Shown here in pieces: positions 1-8,689 of a stretch of DNA of 64,000 nucleotides. Where the stretch lies: positions 62,001 to 126,000 of the forward strand of contig CAVPFW010000003.1 of assembly GCA_963703855.1 (NCBI GenBank), in the 5' to 3' direction. Both the position numbers and the translations under genes were made by a program. The notes below the pieces were generated by a model. That model worked only from the letters and a program-made list of their open reading frames with translations, was not told the origin of the DNA and did not search any database. This stretch comes from AP-15 sp963703855 (lineage in GTDB: Bacteria; Pseudomonadota; Alphaproteobacteria; ATCC43930; CGMCC-115725). The first letter of the stretch is position 1; the number at the start of each line of letters is the position of its first letter.

Positions 1-1
1 A

Positions 2-604
2 TTCGCGGTGCCGTTCTGGAAGGAGTGCTACGACGCGGGCGCGCTCTCCTGGGACGATGCCGGCAACAACCGCGCCTTTCTCGCCAACACGATCAGCTCG
101 ACCAGCAACGGCGCGTCGATTTACCTGCTGGCCAAGGCCAAGCCCGACAGCTACCTGACCGAGAAGGGGACGCCGATCAAGGACGACATGTTCCACGCGC
201 CGCTGCCCAAGGGGCCGGGCGGCCAGTTCAGCTATCACGTGCCGTTCTCGAACATCATCCCGGCCTATACGAGCAATCAGAAGGCGGCGAAGGACTTCCT
301 GCGCTGGTTCCAGTCCAAGGACATCTACGAGCAGTGGTTCACCTCGCAGCAGGGCTTCTCGGTCGGCAGCACCAAGATGTGGCAGCAGGACCCGCTGTGG
401 AAAGTCGATCCGGTCATGGCGCCGTTCCGCACGGCGGCGCTCAGCGGCCGCTATGCCGGCTATGCCGGGCCCGCCGGGCGGGCGGCGGCCGAGGCCATCT
501 CCAAATTCATCATCGTCGACATGTACACCAAGGCGGTCCAGGGCATGGCCCCCGAGGACGCGGTCAAATGGGCGCATGCCGAGCTCGTCAAAATCTACGC
601 CTGA
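2..604 (+). CDS. ABC transporter extracellular solute-binding protein, C-terminal part
   Basis: This is the C-terminal 200 residues or so of a periplasmic substrate-binding protein of the family 1 (sugar/oligosaccharide-type) ABC importer class. The reading frame is open to the left window edge, so the start and signal peptide lie outside; the GTG at position 8 is only an internal Val codon. Family-like features are the stretch SNIIPAYTSNQKAAKDFLRW, typical of the C-lobe where these proteins report residues kept for helper lobes, and the end with helix AVKWAHAELVKIYA. The permease and ATPase genes are not downstream, so they are upstream or elsewhere. The ligand cannot be inferred. Confidence 0.8.
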   Translation, partial: FAVPFWKECYDAGALSWDDAGNNRAFLANTISSTSNGASIYLLAKAKPDSYLTEKGTPIKDDMFHAPLPKGPGGQFSYHVPFSNIIPAYTSNQKAAKDFLRWFQSKDIYEQWFTSQQGFSVGSTKMWQQDPLWKVDPVMAPFRTAALSGRYAGYAGPAGRAAAEAISKFIIVDMYTKAVQGMAPEDAVKWAHAELVKIYA

Positions 605-811
605 CGATCAGGGACCTCGCCTCGAAAGACCGCTCAAGCGGCTCGGGAACAGTGCGGCAATCGATTGCGAACCCGCTGCAAGGATCGGCATCGCTCGATG
701 CCGGTATTCTTACAGCACGACTCGAAATGAGCCCTGAACGATCAAACATTCACACGTCGTTCCCGCGACGGTAACGTGCTGGGAACTTTCATTTCATTTC
801 GGGTCAGACAC

Positions 812-1471
812 TCATAGGTTCGCGATAATCGTTTTGAGCTTGGCGACCGCGCTGCCGGGGCTGGTCAGAACCGGGCGGTCGAGCACGGCGCCGACCGCGG
901 GTGCGGCGCGCGCGGTCGAGAAATGCGCGAGCAACACCGCGTCGCACCCGCTAAACCGGGGCGCAGCCTCGGCGATCAGCCGGTCATGGGTTGCCGCATC
1001 GCCGGCCTTCAACGCAGCCATCGCGCCCGGCACGCAATAGGTTTCGAGCGTCGCCCGGGATCCCTGGGCGTTGGCGATCGTGCGAAACTCGTCCTCCATC
1101 GATTGCACGCTCGGCGCGAAGGTCGCCAGCATGGCGATATCCCGGCCGGCCGCCAGCGCCGCTTCGAACATCGCCTCGTTCGGCTTGAGCACCGGGATCC
1201 GAGCGCGCACCGCCGCCGCCTCGATCGCCGCGCCAAAGGCCGAGCAGGTGAACAGGATGCCGGCGGCCCCGGTGGCGGCGGCGTATTCCGCGAGCGCCAG
1301 GATGCGGCGCGTCATCGCCGTGGTCAGGACCCCGTCGCGCTCGCGGTCGAGGCTCAGCGAGTCATCCAGGATGTTGCCGCATTCGGCTTCCGGCCACAGT
1401 TCCCCGAACGCCTGCTGCACCGGCGCGATCGCCACGCCTACGGCGTGGATCAAGGCAATGCGGATCGTCAT
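812..1471 (-). CDS. Aspartate/glutamate racemase family protein
   Basis: A 219-residue protein of the Asp/Glu/hydantoin racemase superfamily, with two Rossmann-like lobes that each normally give one cysteine to a two-base racemisation mechanism. The first-lobe cysteine is visible in FTCSAFG (about residue 75). At the second-lobe position the sequence reads LLAHFSTARAAP, with no cysteine. I recall this LAxFSxARA form from a subgroup of family members, so the protein may be an isomerase or lyase rather than a true racemase. It is divergent from the lipoprotein gene at 1694 and convergent with the transporter gene on its other side. Substrate unknown. Confidence 0.7.
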   Translation of the reverse strand: MTIRIALIHAVGVAIAPVQQAFGELWPEAECGNILDDSLSLDRERDGVLTTAMTRRILALAEYAAATGAAGILFTCSAFGAAIEAAAVRARIPVLKPNEAMFEAALAAGRDIAMLATFAPSVQSMEDEFRTIANAQGSRATLETYCVPGAMAALKAGDAATHDRLIAEAAPRFSGCDAVLLAHFSTARAAPAVGAVLDRPVLTSPGSAVAKLKTIIANL

Positions 1472-1693
1472 CGAGGCTCCTTTGCTGCGCTGCGGCGACG
1501 AGCCGGCGCTGGCTTACGATCAAGCCCGGCTCGTGCGGTGCGTCAAGCGCGAAAAGGAACCGCCGCTGTTGCGTTTGCGGAAAGTTTGTTGTAAGCGATC
1601 TTTATGGTTGAAGAAGCCCGGTAGCTGCGCCCAACATTGCGATAGGCAAGAGCAGCCCCGACGACGGACTCCGCTGCTGCAGGGAGCTCGCCA

Positions 1694-2938
1694 GTGTCCA
1701 GAATCCTCGGCTTCGTCATGTTCAGCCTCGCGTCGATGGCGATTGCAGGATGCGCCCAGTTCGGATCCAAGCCCGGCATCGAACGTGCCGACGATCTCGG
1801 CCTGCAACTCGAACCCGCAAACCTGCCGGCCCTGCCGCCGCTGCCGCCTCTCCCGGCCCCGTCGGCTCCGGAAGCCAGCGACCGGCTCTACCGGGACGGG
1901 TTTGTCGAGCAATGGATGTCGCGTTCCGACTATCTGTGCCGACAATACAAGGACAAGATAATCCTGATCTCTCGGAACACCCGATTTGCGAGCGATGCGG
2001 CGACGACCATCCTTTCCGGTTTGGCAACGATCTTCACAGCAGTGGGTACGATCCACCCCCTGACCGGCGCGGCCACGATCATAAGTGGCGTGGGAGCGGC
2101 AGCGCAGACCGACACCTTCGAGCAGCAGAGCGGCGAGATTATCGCCGCGGCGATTCAGACGGCGCGCGAGAACCAGGCTACTCAAATTGAAACAAATCTG
2201 AAGTTGTCGCCGACGGAGTACAATATATATCGCGCGCAGCGCGATGTCATAGACTATCATAACATGTGCAGCCTCGAGACGGCGTTGTCTCAGGTCCGGG
2301 CATCATTGAAGGCTACCGCGCCGGACGAAGGGAAAACGCCGCCAGCCGCGCAGGGTGTGCCGCCGGCCGAACCGCGCCCCCCGATAACTGTGCCACCGAG
2401 CATCCCAGCACCTCTACCGCGGAGCCCTACCGGGCCGATCGTTCTCACCCCCGTGCCGCAGGTCGGGATCGTCGGCGCCATCTCCCAGGCCGAGAGGCGA
2501 ATGAACCCGGCGGAGGGCCGCAAGGTCCAGGCGGCGCTGTGCTTGAAGCCCGATAGCGGAACGGTTAACTTCGGGCCGGCGACGCGTGCGGCAATCGAGA
2601 TGTTTCGGACGGTCGGCGGGCATGAAGGACCGACTGACGGCCTGACGGCGCCAGAGGCCATCCTGCTGAGCCGGACCCCGTCGTGCGACACGAGGCAGTT
2701 CGCCAATGCTTTCGAATATTTCCAATACAGCAGCGACACCCGCGCCACGAGCGCCGACAAGATAACCAGGCTGCAGCAGAGGCTGGCCGCCAACCTCCCG
2801 GCGGGGCATCCGCCCGGGGCACCCACCGGCGCCTTCGACAAGAATACACGAGCGGTCATTGCCGACATTCAGCGGGCGAACAACCGAACGCCGACCGGAC
2901 AGGTCACCAGGGATTTCTTGGATCTCTTGATCAAATAA
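1694..2938 (+). CDS. Lipoprotein with two peptidoglycan-binding-like repeats
   Basis: A 414-residue protein of unknown function. A GTG start is chosen because AGGGAG lies 7 bases upstream and it gives a signal peptide ending in a lipobox (MAIAGC, Cys20). Then come a Pro-rich linker, a region with a Gly/Ala-rich hydrophobic stretch (about 95-135: TILSGLATIFTAVGTIHP), a second Pro-rich linker, and two C-terminal segments (about 260-330 and 345-414) with the PG_binding_1 pattern: a helix with NxxxV/IQxxL-type spacing, then TRAAIEMFR and TRAVIADIQ. It is 46 bases upstream of a lysozyme-like gene on the same strand, so the two probably work together at the cell wall. No close family recognised. 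Confidence 0.7.
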   Translation: MSRILGFVMFSLASMAIAGCAQFGSKPGIERADDLGLQLEPANLPALPPLPPLPAPSAPEASDRLYRDGFVEQWMSRSDYLCRQYKDKIILISRNTRFASDAATTILSGLATIFTAVGTIHPLTGAATIISGVGAAAQTDTFEQQSGEIIAAAIQTARENQATQIETNLKLSPTEYNIYRAQRDVIDYHNMCSLETALSQVRASLKATAPDEGKTPPAAQGVPPAEPRPPITVPPSIPAPLPRSPTGPIVLTPVPQVGIVGAISQAERRMNPAEGRKVQAALCLKPDSGTVNFGPATRAAIEMFRTVGGHEGPTDGLTAPEAILLSRTPSCDTRQFANAFEYFQYSSDTRATSADKITRLQQRLAANLPAGHPPGAPTGAFDKNTRAVIADIQRANNRTPTGQVTRDFLDLLIK

Positions 2939-2984
2939 TGCAGAAACCTTGGGCACTCGAAACTTCTGGTAGGAGGCACGGGTC

Positions 2985-4235
2985 ATGATCTACATCGTGG
3001 TCGAAGCCGTGGCCGGGCTCTCGCAGACGCCCGAAGACGGAGCGCCTCACCCCGCCGGCACGGTCATCGAGGGCGACAAAGTCGAGAAGATCGCCGACGC
3101 CGAAAATCTGGGTTGGATCAAGGTCAGGGTGCTCGGCGGGGCGCCGCGGGAGGGTTTTCTTCCGCTCCGTGCGCTGGCGCCGGCCGGGCCGCCCGGCCCC
3201 GAGATCGACCAGGACCAATTTTTTGTCGCGGCGACCCTGGCGGCGCGGGTTTTCGGCACCGACAATCAGTACCTCTATGCGCTGGCAAATGCGCAGAGCG
3301 GAGTAAAGAACATCCCGAGCCCCGTTACGGGATCCGATGCCTTCGGCCCCTTCCAATTCTCGGTGGCGCGCTGGGCCGATCTCGTCGCGCGTTTCGGCGC
3401 CGAGGAGAATATCATCGCAGACGACAGATCCGACCCGTTCGAGCAAGTGGTGCTGGCGGCCCGTTACTCGCAGACGCTTGCCGACGCTCTGAAGCCGGCA
3501 CTGGGACGTAAGCTCAACTTGAACGAGCTCTACCTCGCCTATCTGCTCGGCGAGGATGGCGGGCGCGCGGTCCTCACCGCCGGTCCGGGCACGCCCGTCG
3601 ACACGGCGCTGCAGACCAGGCTCGACGCGGCAAGCGCAGGCAAGCTGGTGGCCGGCAATCCGGGCATCCTGCAGCAGGGCGGCCGACCCGCTACCCTATC
3701 CCAGGCGCTCGATGCCGCCGCCACGGCTCTTAAGCCGGGCTTGGACGAGGCCGCCGCGCTCGATGCCCGGCTCGACCCCCAACCGGCGCCGGTAGCGCCG
3801 GGCGCGCTCAATTTCAACTCGATCACCACCGCACCGGAACGCGCGATGGCGCAGAAGATCGTCGACGCCTTTGCCAGCGCCGGTTTCGACACGCTTCGGC
3901 AAGCGGTCGCCGTAGCCACCGCGAGAAAGGAATCCGGGCTCATCCCGGGTGCGAGAAATACCAGAAACGAGGATAGCGTCGGCCTCTTCCAGCTTAACAT
4001 AAACGGCGGGCGAGGTGCCGGTCACAGCGCACCTGAGCTCATGGACCCGGATACCAATATCGGAATAGCCGTCGCCGCGGCCCGCAACCCGCATGATCCG
4101 TTCGGCCGCAACCTCGCTCGGGCCAACACTCTCGAACAGATCGTCCAGGCTTTCGTTGTCGATTTCGAAAACCCAAAGGACAAGCCCCAGGAGATCTCCG
4201 ACGTGCTGAGGCTGGTGCGGCCGCTCTTGGCGTGA
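2985..4235 (+). CDS. Double lysozyme-like (transglycosylase-fold) protein with SH3-like N-terminus
   Basis: A 416-residue protein starting at an ATG with AGGAGG 7 bases upstream (taggaggcacgggtc). Residues 1-65 look like an SH3-type fold. Residues 75-175 and 285-400 are two related lysozyme-like domains. In the second, ARKESGLIPGARN followed by SVGLFQLN has the catalytic-Glu and GLxQ pattern of lytic transglycosylases. In the first, the equivalent is ANAQSGVKN then AFGPFQFS, where Gln replaces the expected Glu, so this copy is probably inactive and may only bind glycan. There is no recognisable signal peptide, unlike its lipoprotein neighbour. It could be a cell-wall hydrolase or a secreted effector. 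Confidence 0.65.
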   Translation: MIYIVVEAVAGLSQTPEDGAPHPAGTVIEGDKVEKIADAENLGWIKVRVLGGAPREGFLPLRALAPAGPPGPEIDQDQFFVAATLAARVFGTDNQYLYALANAQSGVKNIPSPVTGSDAFGPFQFSVARWADLVARFGAEENIIADDRSDPFEQVVLAARYSQTLADALKPALGRKLNLNELYLAYLLGEDGGRAVLTAGPGTPVDTALQTRLDAASAGKLVAGNPGILQQGGRPATLSQALDAAATALKPGLDEAAALDARLDPQPAPVAPGALNFNSITTAPERAMAQKIVDAFASAGFDTLRQAVAVATARKESGLIPGARNTRNEDSVGLFQLNINGGRGAGHSAPELMDPDTNIGIAVAAARNPHDPFGRNLARANTLEQIVQAFVVDFENPKDKPQEISDVLRLVRPLLA

Positions 4236-4369
4236 GCGCCGACGGCGGAACGTCCCAAAGCGCCGCCGATCCTGGCGCCTTCGCCGCGACAGGTACAGTC
4301 GGAACCGACAACCTGGGCAACGGGTTGCGCTCGCCGGTCCCGACGCCGCGGCATGACGGCGCTGTCGTC

Positions 4370-4834
4370 TCAGGTCGCGGGCTCCCGAGCGCCGCTCGGC
4401 GAGGGGGCGCCGTAGAGGTCGCGGGCGCGCTTTTCAAAGGCGCCGACCATGCGCCGCACCGCCTCGCCGAACAGGATCTCGATGACCTTTTGCATCAGCC
4501 GCGACTTGAATTCGAAATCGACAAAGAAATCGATGCGGCAGCCCTGCCCGACCGGGGTGAAGGTCCAGTGGTTGTTCAGGTAACGAAACGGCCCCTCGGC
4601 GTAGGCCACGTCGATCTGCCGCGGCGGGTCGAGCACGACGCGCGAGGTAAAGCGCTCGCGGAACACCTTGAACCCGATGATCAGATCGGCGACGACCAGA
4701 TCGGCCTTGCGCTCGCGGATGCGCGCGCCGATGCACCACGGCAGGAATTCGGGGTAGCGCTCGATATCCGCGACCAGCGCAAAAAGCTGCTCCTGCGTGT
4801 AGGGCAGCACACGCTGCTCGGCATGGGTCGGCAT
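4370..4834 (-). CDS. RatA/COQ10-type SRPBCC lipid-binding protein
   Basis: A 154-residue protein of the polyketide cyclase/START-like fold, in the subfamily called RatA in bacteria and COQ10 in mitochondria, which binds ubiquinone and supports respiration. Typical features are YTQEQLFALVADIERYPEFL near the start, a middle segment ending in EGPFRYLNNHWTF, and C-terminal FVDFEFKSRLMQKVI. A longer frame exists upstream, but the ATG at 4834 fits the family start and lies 10 bases after the lipA stop, so this is the last gene of the pdh-lpd-lipA run. The E. coli RatA name comes from a claimed ribosome-association toxin; a ubiquinone role is the safer call here. Confidence 0.88.
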   Translation of the reverse strand: MPTHAEQRVLPYTQEQLFALVADIERYPEFLPWCIGARIRERKADLVVADLIIGFKVFRERFTSRVVLDPPRQIDVAYAEGPFRYLNNHWTFTPVGQGCRIDFFVDFEFKSRLMQKVIEILFGEAVRRMVGAFEKRARDLYGAPSPSGAREPAT

Positions 4835-4844
4835 CGCAGCGGGT

Positions 4845-5807
4845 TCAGCCGGCGGCGGCGAGCTTGGCGGCACGGGCGGCGCGCAGCTGCGCGAAATCCT
4901 CCCCGGCATGGTAGGACGACCGGGTCAACGGCGCGGCCGAAACCAATAGGAAGCCCTTGCCGAGAGCCAGCCGGCGATAGCTGGCGAACTCTTCCGGTGT
5001 CACAAAACGTGCGATCGCGTGGTGTTTCGGCGTCGGCTGCAGGTATTGCCCGATCGTCAGGAAATCGACTTCCGCCGAGCGCAGATCGTCCATGACCTGC
5101 AATATCTCGGGCTTGTCCTCGCCGAGCCCGACCATGATCCCGGATTTGGTGAACACAGCGGGATCGAGCCGCTTCGCCTGATCGAGCAGCCGCAGCGAGT
5201 GGAAGTAGCGCGCGCCGGGCCGCACCTCGGCATAGAGCCGCGGCACGGTTTCGAGATTGTGGTTGAAGACGTCGGGGCGAGCCGCGAGGACGGTTTCGAG
5301 CGCGCCCTCCTTGCGCAGGAAATCGGGGGTCAGGACTTCGATCGTCGTGCCCGGAGCGGCGGCACGGATCGCCCTGATGGTACGCGCGAAATGCCGGGCG
5401 CCGCCGTCGTCGAGATCGTCACGGTCGACCGAGGTGATGACGACATGATCGAGGCCGAGTGCCGCGACCGCAGCACCGACGCGCTCGGGCTCGTGCGGGT
5501 CGACGAGGTCGGGGCGGCCGGTCGCGACATTGCAAAAGCTGCAGGCCCGGGTGCACACTCCGCCGAGGATCATCACCGTCGCGTGCTTCTGCTTCCAGCA
5601 CTCGCCGATATTCGGGCAGGCCGCCTCTTCGCATACGGTATTGAGCCGCAGCTCGCGCATCAGCAGCCGCGTCGCCTGGTATTCGGGCGAGCCCGGCGCC
5701 TTGACCCGCAGCCAATCGGGCTTGCGCGGGATCGGGCGATCGGGACGGCCGGCCTTTTCCGGATGACGCAGCGGCGCCGGCGCCGCGGTTCCGGTCGGAA
5801 TAATCAT
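4845..5807 (-). CDS. lipA: Lipoyl synthase
   Basis: A 320-residue radical-SAM enzyme that inserts two sulfurs into octanoyl groups on lipoyl domains. It has both iron-sulfur sites: the auxiliary cluster motif CEEAACPNIGEC (Cys-x4-Cys-x5-Cys) and the radical SAM motif CTRACSFC (Cys-x3-Cys-x2-Cys). The C-terminal RSSYHAGE holds the conserved Ser that ligates the auxiliary cluster. It follows lpdA by 3 bases and lies in the same run as pdhB and pdhC, whose lipoyl domains are its substrates, so a shared transcript is very likely. Confidence 0.98.
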   Translation of the reverse strand: MIIPTGTAAPAPLRHPEKAGRPDRPIPRKPDWLRVKAPGSPEYQATRLLMRELRLNTVCEEAACPNIGECWKQKHATVMILGGVCTRACSFCNVATGRPDLVDPHEPERVGAAVAALGLDHVVITSVDRDDLDDGGARHFARTIRAIRAAAPGTTIEVLTPDFLRKEGALETVLAARPDVFNHNLETVPRLYAEVRPGARYFHSLRLLDQAKRLDPAVFTKSGIMVGLGEDKPEILQVMDDLRSAEVDFLTIGQYLQPTPKHHAIARFVTPEEFASYRRLALGKGFLLVSAAPLTRSSYHAGEDFAQLRAARAAKLAAAG

Positions 5808-5810
5808 CGG

Positions 5811-7211
5811 CTAGAAGTGGATGGCGCGCCCATAGGCGTCAAGCACGGCCTCGTGCATCGTCTCCGACAGGGTCGGGTGCGGGAAGATCGTGCGGATCAG
5901 CTCGGCCTCGGTCGTTTCCAATGTCCTGGCGATCGCGTAGCCTTGGATCAGCTCGGTGACCTCGGCGCCAATCATATGCGCGCCCAACAGCTCGCCGGTC
6001 TTGCCGTCGAACACGGTCTTGACCATCCCCTCGGGCTCGCCGAGGGCGATCGCCTTGCCGTTGCCGATAAACGGGAAATGCCCGATTTTGACCTCGTAGC
6101 CGGCATCGCGGGCGCCTTTCTCGGTCAGCCCGACGCTGGCCACCTGCGGGCGGCAATAGGTGCACGCCGGGACGTTGCGGACATCGAGCGGATGCACGTC
6201 GTTGACCCCGGCGATGTGCTCGACGCAGACCACCCCCTCGTGGCTCGCCTTGTGCGCGAGCCACGGCGGCCCGACCAGATCGCCGACCGCATAGATGCCG
6301 GGCTCGCCGGTGCGCAGCCACTGATCGACGACGACATGGGTTCGCTGCACCTCGACTGCGGTGTTTTCGAGGCCGATACCCTCTACATTGCCGACGATCC
6401 CGACGGCGAGGATCACCTTTTCGACCGAAACCGCGGACACCTTTCCATTCGCTTCGACCGTTGCGCTCACCTCGTCGCCGGTATGCTCCAGCGCGTTCAC
6501 CGTCGCTCCGGTATAGATCTTGATCCCTTGCTTTTCAAACGACTTGCGCGCGAATGCAGAGATTTCCTCGTCCTCAACCGGCAGCACCCGGTCAAGCACC
6601 TCCACTACTGTAACCTCGGCGCCCATATCGCGGTAAAAGCTGGCGAACTCGACGCCGATGGCACCCGATCCGACGACCAGCAAGGATTTCGGGATCACGG
6701 CCGGCATCATCGCCTCCTTGTAGGTCCACACCCGTTCGCCGTCCGGTTCCAAGCCCGGCAACGAACGCGCCCGCGCCCCGGTCGCCAAAACGATGTGCGG
6801 CGCGCCGAGGTCGGCAACCGGCTTACCGTCCTTCGCGACCGCAAGCCGGCCCTTGCCGGCCAGGCGCCCCTGCCCGTCGAACACGCTGACCTTGTTCTTT
6901 TTCAGCAGATAACCGACGCCGTTCGACAATTGCTTGGCGACGGCGCGTGAGCGAGCGACCACTTTTCCCGCGTCATAGCGGATCTCTTTCGCCGAAAAGC
7001 CGTATTGATCGAGGTGATGCAGAATGTGCGAGATCTCCGAGCTCCGCAGCAGCGCCTTGGTCGGGATGCAGCCCCAATTGAGGCAGATCCCGCCCAGCTG
7101 ATCGCGCTCGACGAGCGCCGCCTTCATGCCGAGCTGGGCCGCGCGGATCGCCGCGACATAACCGCCCGGCCCCCCACCCAAGACTATCAGGTCGAAGGAA
7201 TTGTCGGCCAT
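5811..7211 (-). CDS. lpdA: Dihydrolipoyl dehydrogenase (E3)
   Basis: A 466-residue FAD flavoprotein that reoxidises dihydrolipoyl groups with NAD+. The N-terminal FAD site is GGGPGGYVAAIRAAQLG, the redox disulfide is CLNWGC (Cys43 and Cys48), and the C-terminal dimer-interface base is in HPTLSETMHE. The NAD-binding domain has VVGSGAIGVEFASF. As the last core subunit gene after pdhC it probably serves pyruvate dehydrogenase, though E3 can be shared with other 2-oxoacid complexes. The pdhC-lpdA spacer is about 120 bases and holds no gene. Confidence 0.97.
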   Translation of the reverse strand: MADNSFDLIVLGGGPGGYVAAIRAAQLGMKAALVERDQLGGICLNWGCIPTKALLRSSEISHILHHLDQYGFSAKEIRYDAGKVVARSRAVAKQLSNGVGYLLKKNKVSVFDGQGRLAGKGRLAVAKDGKPVADLGAPHIVLATGARARSLPGLEPDGERVWTYKEAMMPAVIPKSLLVVGSGAIGVEFASFYRDMGAEVTVVEVLDRVLPVEDEEISAFARKSFEKQGIKIYTGATVNALEHTGDEVSATVEANGKVSAVSVEKVILAVGIVGNVEGIGLENTAVEVQRTHVVVDQWLRTGEPGIYAVGDLVGPPWLAHKASHEGVVCVEHIAGVNDVHPLDVRNVPACTYCRPQVASVGLTEKGARDAGYEVKIGHFPFIGNGKAIALGEPEGMVKTVFDGKTGELLGAHMIGAEVTELIQGYAIARTLETTEAELIRTIFPHPTLSETMHEAVLDAYGRAIHF

Positions 7212-7332
7212 CGCACGGCCTCCGTCACCTCATGACCGCAGGCTCTGGCCTGCATGCGGGCGGGACGCCCGCGTTCCGGTGGACCCTGCTCCGCGAAAGG
7301 ATCGTTAGGTTCCGGCATCCTGCCACCCTCAC

Positions 7333-8655
7333 TCACAGCAGCATCGTCAGCGGGTCCTCGACGAGCCTTTTGAAGGCGGCGAGGAAGCGCGCGCCGACCG
7401 CGCCGTCGACCGCGCGGTGGTCGCAGGACAAGGTGCAGCTCATGACCGTGGCGATTGCGAGCGCGCCGTTCTTGACCACCGGGCGCTGTTCGCCGGCGCC
7501 AACGGCGAGAATGCCGCCATGCGGCGGGTTGATGACCGCGGCAAACTCGCGCACGCCGTACATGCCGAGGTTCGAGATCGAAAAGGTCCCGCCCTGGAAC
7601 TCCTCGAGCTTCAATTTGCCGGCGCGGGCCCGCGCGACCAGATCTCTGGTCTCTTTGGCTATCCCCGCCAGCCCCTTGCGGTCGGCCTGCTTGACGATCG
7701 GCGTGATCAGCCCGTCGTCAAGGGCCACCGCGACGGCGATGTCGACCGTGTCCCACAGGATGATCGCCTCGTCGCTCCACGACGCGTTGGCGGCCGGCAC
7801 TTGGCGCAGCGCCAGCGCCGCCGCGCGGATCACAAAATCGTTGACGGAAATCCGGTGAGCGTCTGATTTCGCGTTGAGCTCGGCCCGGGTCTTCAATAGC
7901 GCGTCGATCTCGCAATCGACCGTCAGATAAAAATGCGGGACGGTCTGCTTGGCTTCGGTCAGCCGTCGGGCGATGACCCGGCGCATCGCGCTGAGCGGCC
8001 GCTCGGTATAGGGCAGATTGCCGGCCAGCGCCACGACCCGCTCTTTCGACAGGGCCGGCGACGGCGGCGCAGACGGCATCGGTTGCGGCGCTGCCGCCGG
8101 GCGTCCCGGCTCCGCCGCCCGACCGCGCGAGAGCGCTGCTTCGATATCGGATTTGACGATCCGCCCCTGCGGCCCCGAGCCGGTGAGCGCCGCAAGATCG
8201 AGCCCGGCCTGCTGCGCCATGCGCCGCGCCAGCGGGCTGGCGAAGATCCGGCCGTTGCCGCCGTCGGCCGCGCGCGCCGGCGAGGTCGCCGACACCGGTT
8301 GTGCCGCGCCCGGAGCGGATGACGGGGCAGCGGGTGACGGGGCGGCGGGTGACGGGGCGGCGGCCGGCTTCGCGGCCGGCTCGGGAAGTTGCGCCAGGAT
8401 CGAGGAATCCTCGCCCTCGCCGAGCAGCAATGCGATCGGCTGGTTGACCTTGACCCCCTGCGTGCCCTCGGGGACGAGGATCCTGCCGACCCGTCCGTCG
8501 TCGACCGCCTCGACTTCCATCGTCGCCTTGTCGGTCTCGATCTCGGCGAGCACGTCGCCCGAACGAACCTCGTCGCCCTCGCGCTTGAGCCATTTGGCGA
8601 GGTTGCCCTCGGTCATCGTCGGCGACAGCGCCGGCATCAGGATTTCGATCGGCAT
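7333..8655 (-). CDS. pdhC: Pyruvate dehydrogenase E2, dihydrolipoamide acetyltransferase
   Basis: A 440-residue acetyltransferase core of the pyruvate dehydrogenase complex. Domains in order: one lipoyl domain (1-80, lipoylated Lys43 in ETDKATMEVE), an Ala/Pro linker, a peripheral subunit-binding domain (about 133-172, IFASPLARRMAQQAGLDL), a second Ala/Pro linker, and the catalytic domain (about 205-440) with the active-site motif DHRAVDGA. The frame stays open far upstream, but that part overlaps pdhB in another frame; the ATG at 8655 gives the standard MPIEILMPALSPTM start and lies 34 bases after the pdhB stop. Confidence 0.97.
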   Translation of the reverse strand: MPIEILMPALSPTMTEGNLAKWLKREGDEVRSGDVLAEIETDKATMEVEAVDDGRVGRILVPEGTQGVKVNQPIALLLGEGEDSSILAQLPEPAAKPAAAPSPAAPSPAAPSSAPGAAQPVSATSPARAADGGNGRIFASPLARRMAQQAGLDLAALTGSGPQGRIVKSDIEAALSRGRAAEPGRPAAAPQPMPSAPPSPALSKERVVALAGNLPYTERPLSAMRRVIARRLTEAKQTVPHFYLTVDCEIDALLKTRAELNAKSDAHRISVNDFVIRAAALALRQVPAANASWSDEAIILWDTVDIAVAVALDDGLITPIVKQADRKGLAGIAKETRDLVARARAGKLKLEEFQGGTFSISNLGMYGVREFAAVINPPHGGILAVGAGEQRPVVKNGALAIATVMSCTLSCDHRAVDGAVGARFLAAFKRLVEDPLTMLL

Positions 8656-8689
8656 GACCTCTTCCGTGGTTCGTCGAGCCGGCCGGCCA

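Noticed and set aside
5019..6950. A 643-codon plus-strand open frame opposite lipA and lpdA
   Set aside because: The minus-strand genes have all catalytic motifs; this frame is an antisense effect of high GC.
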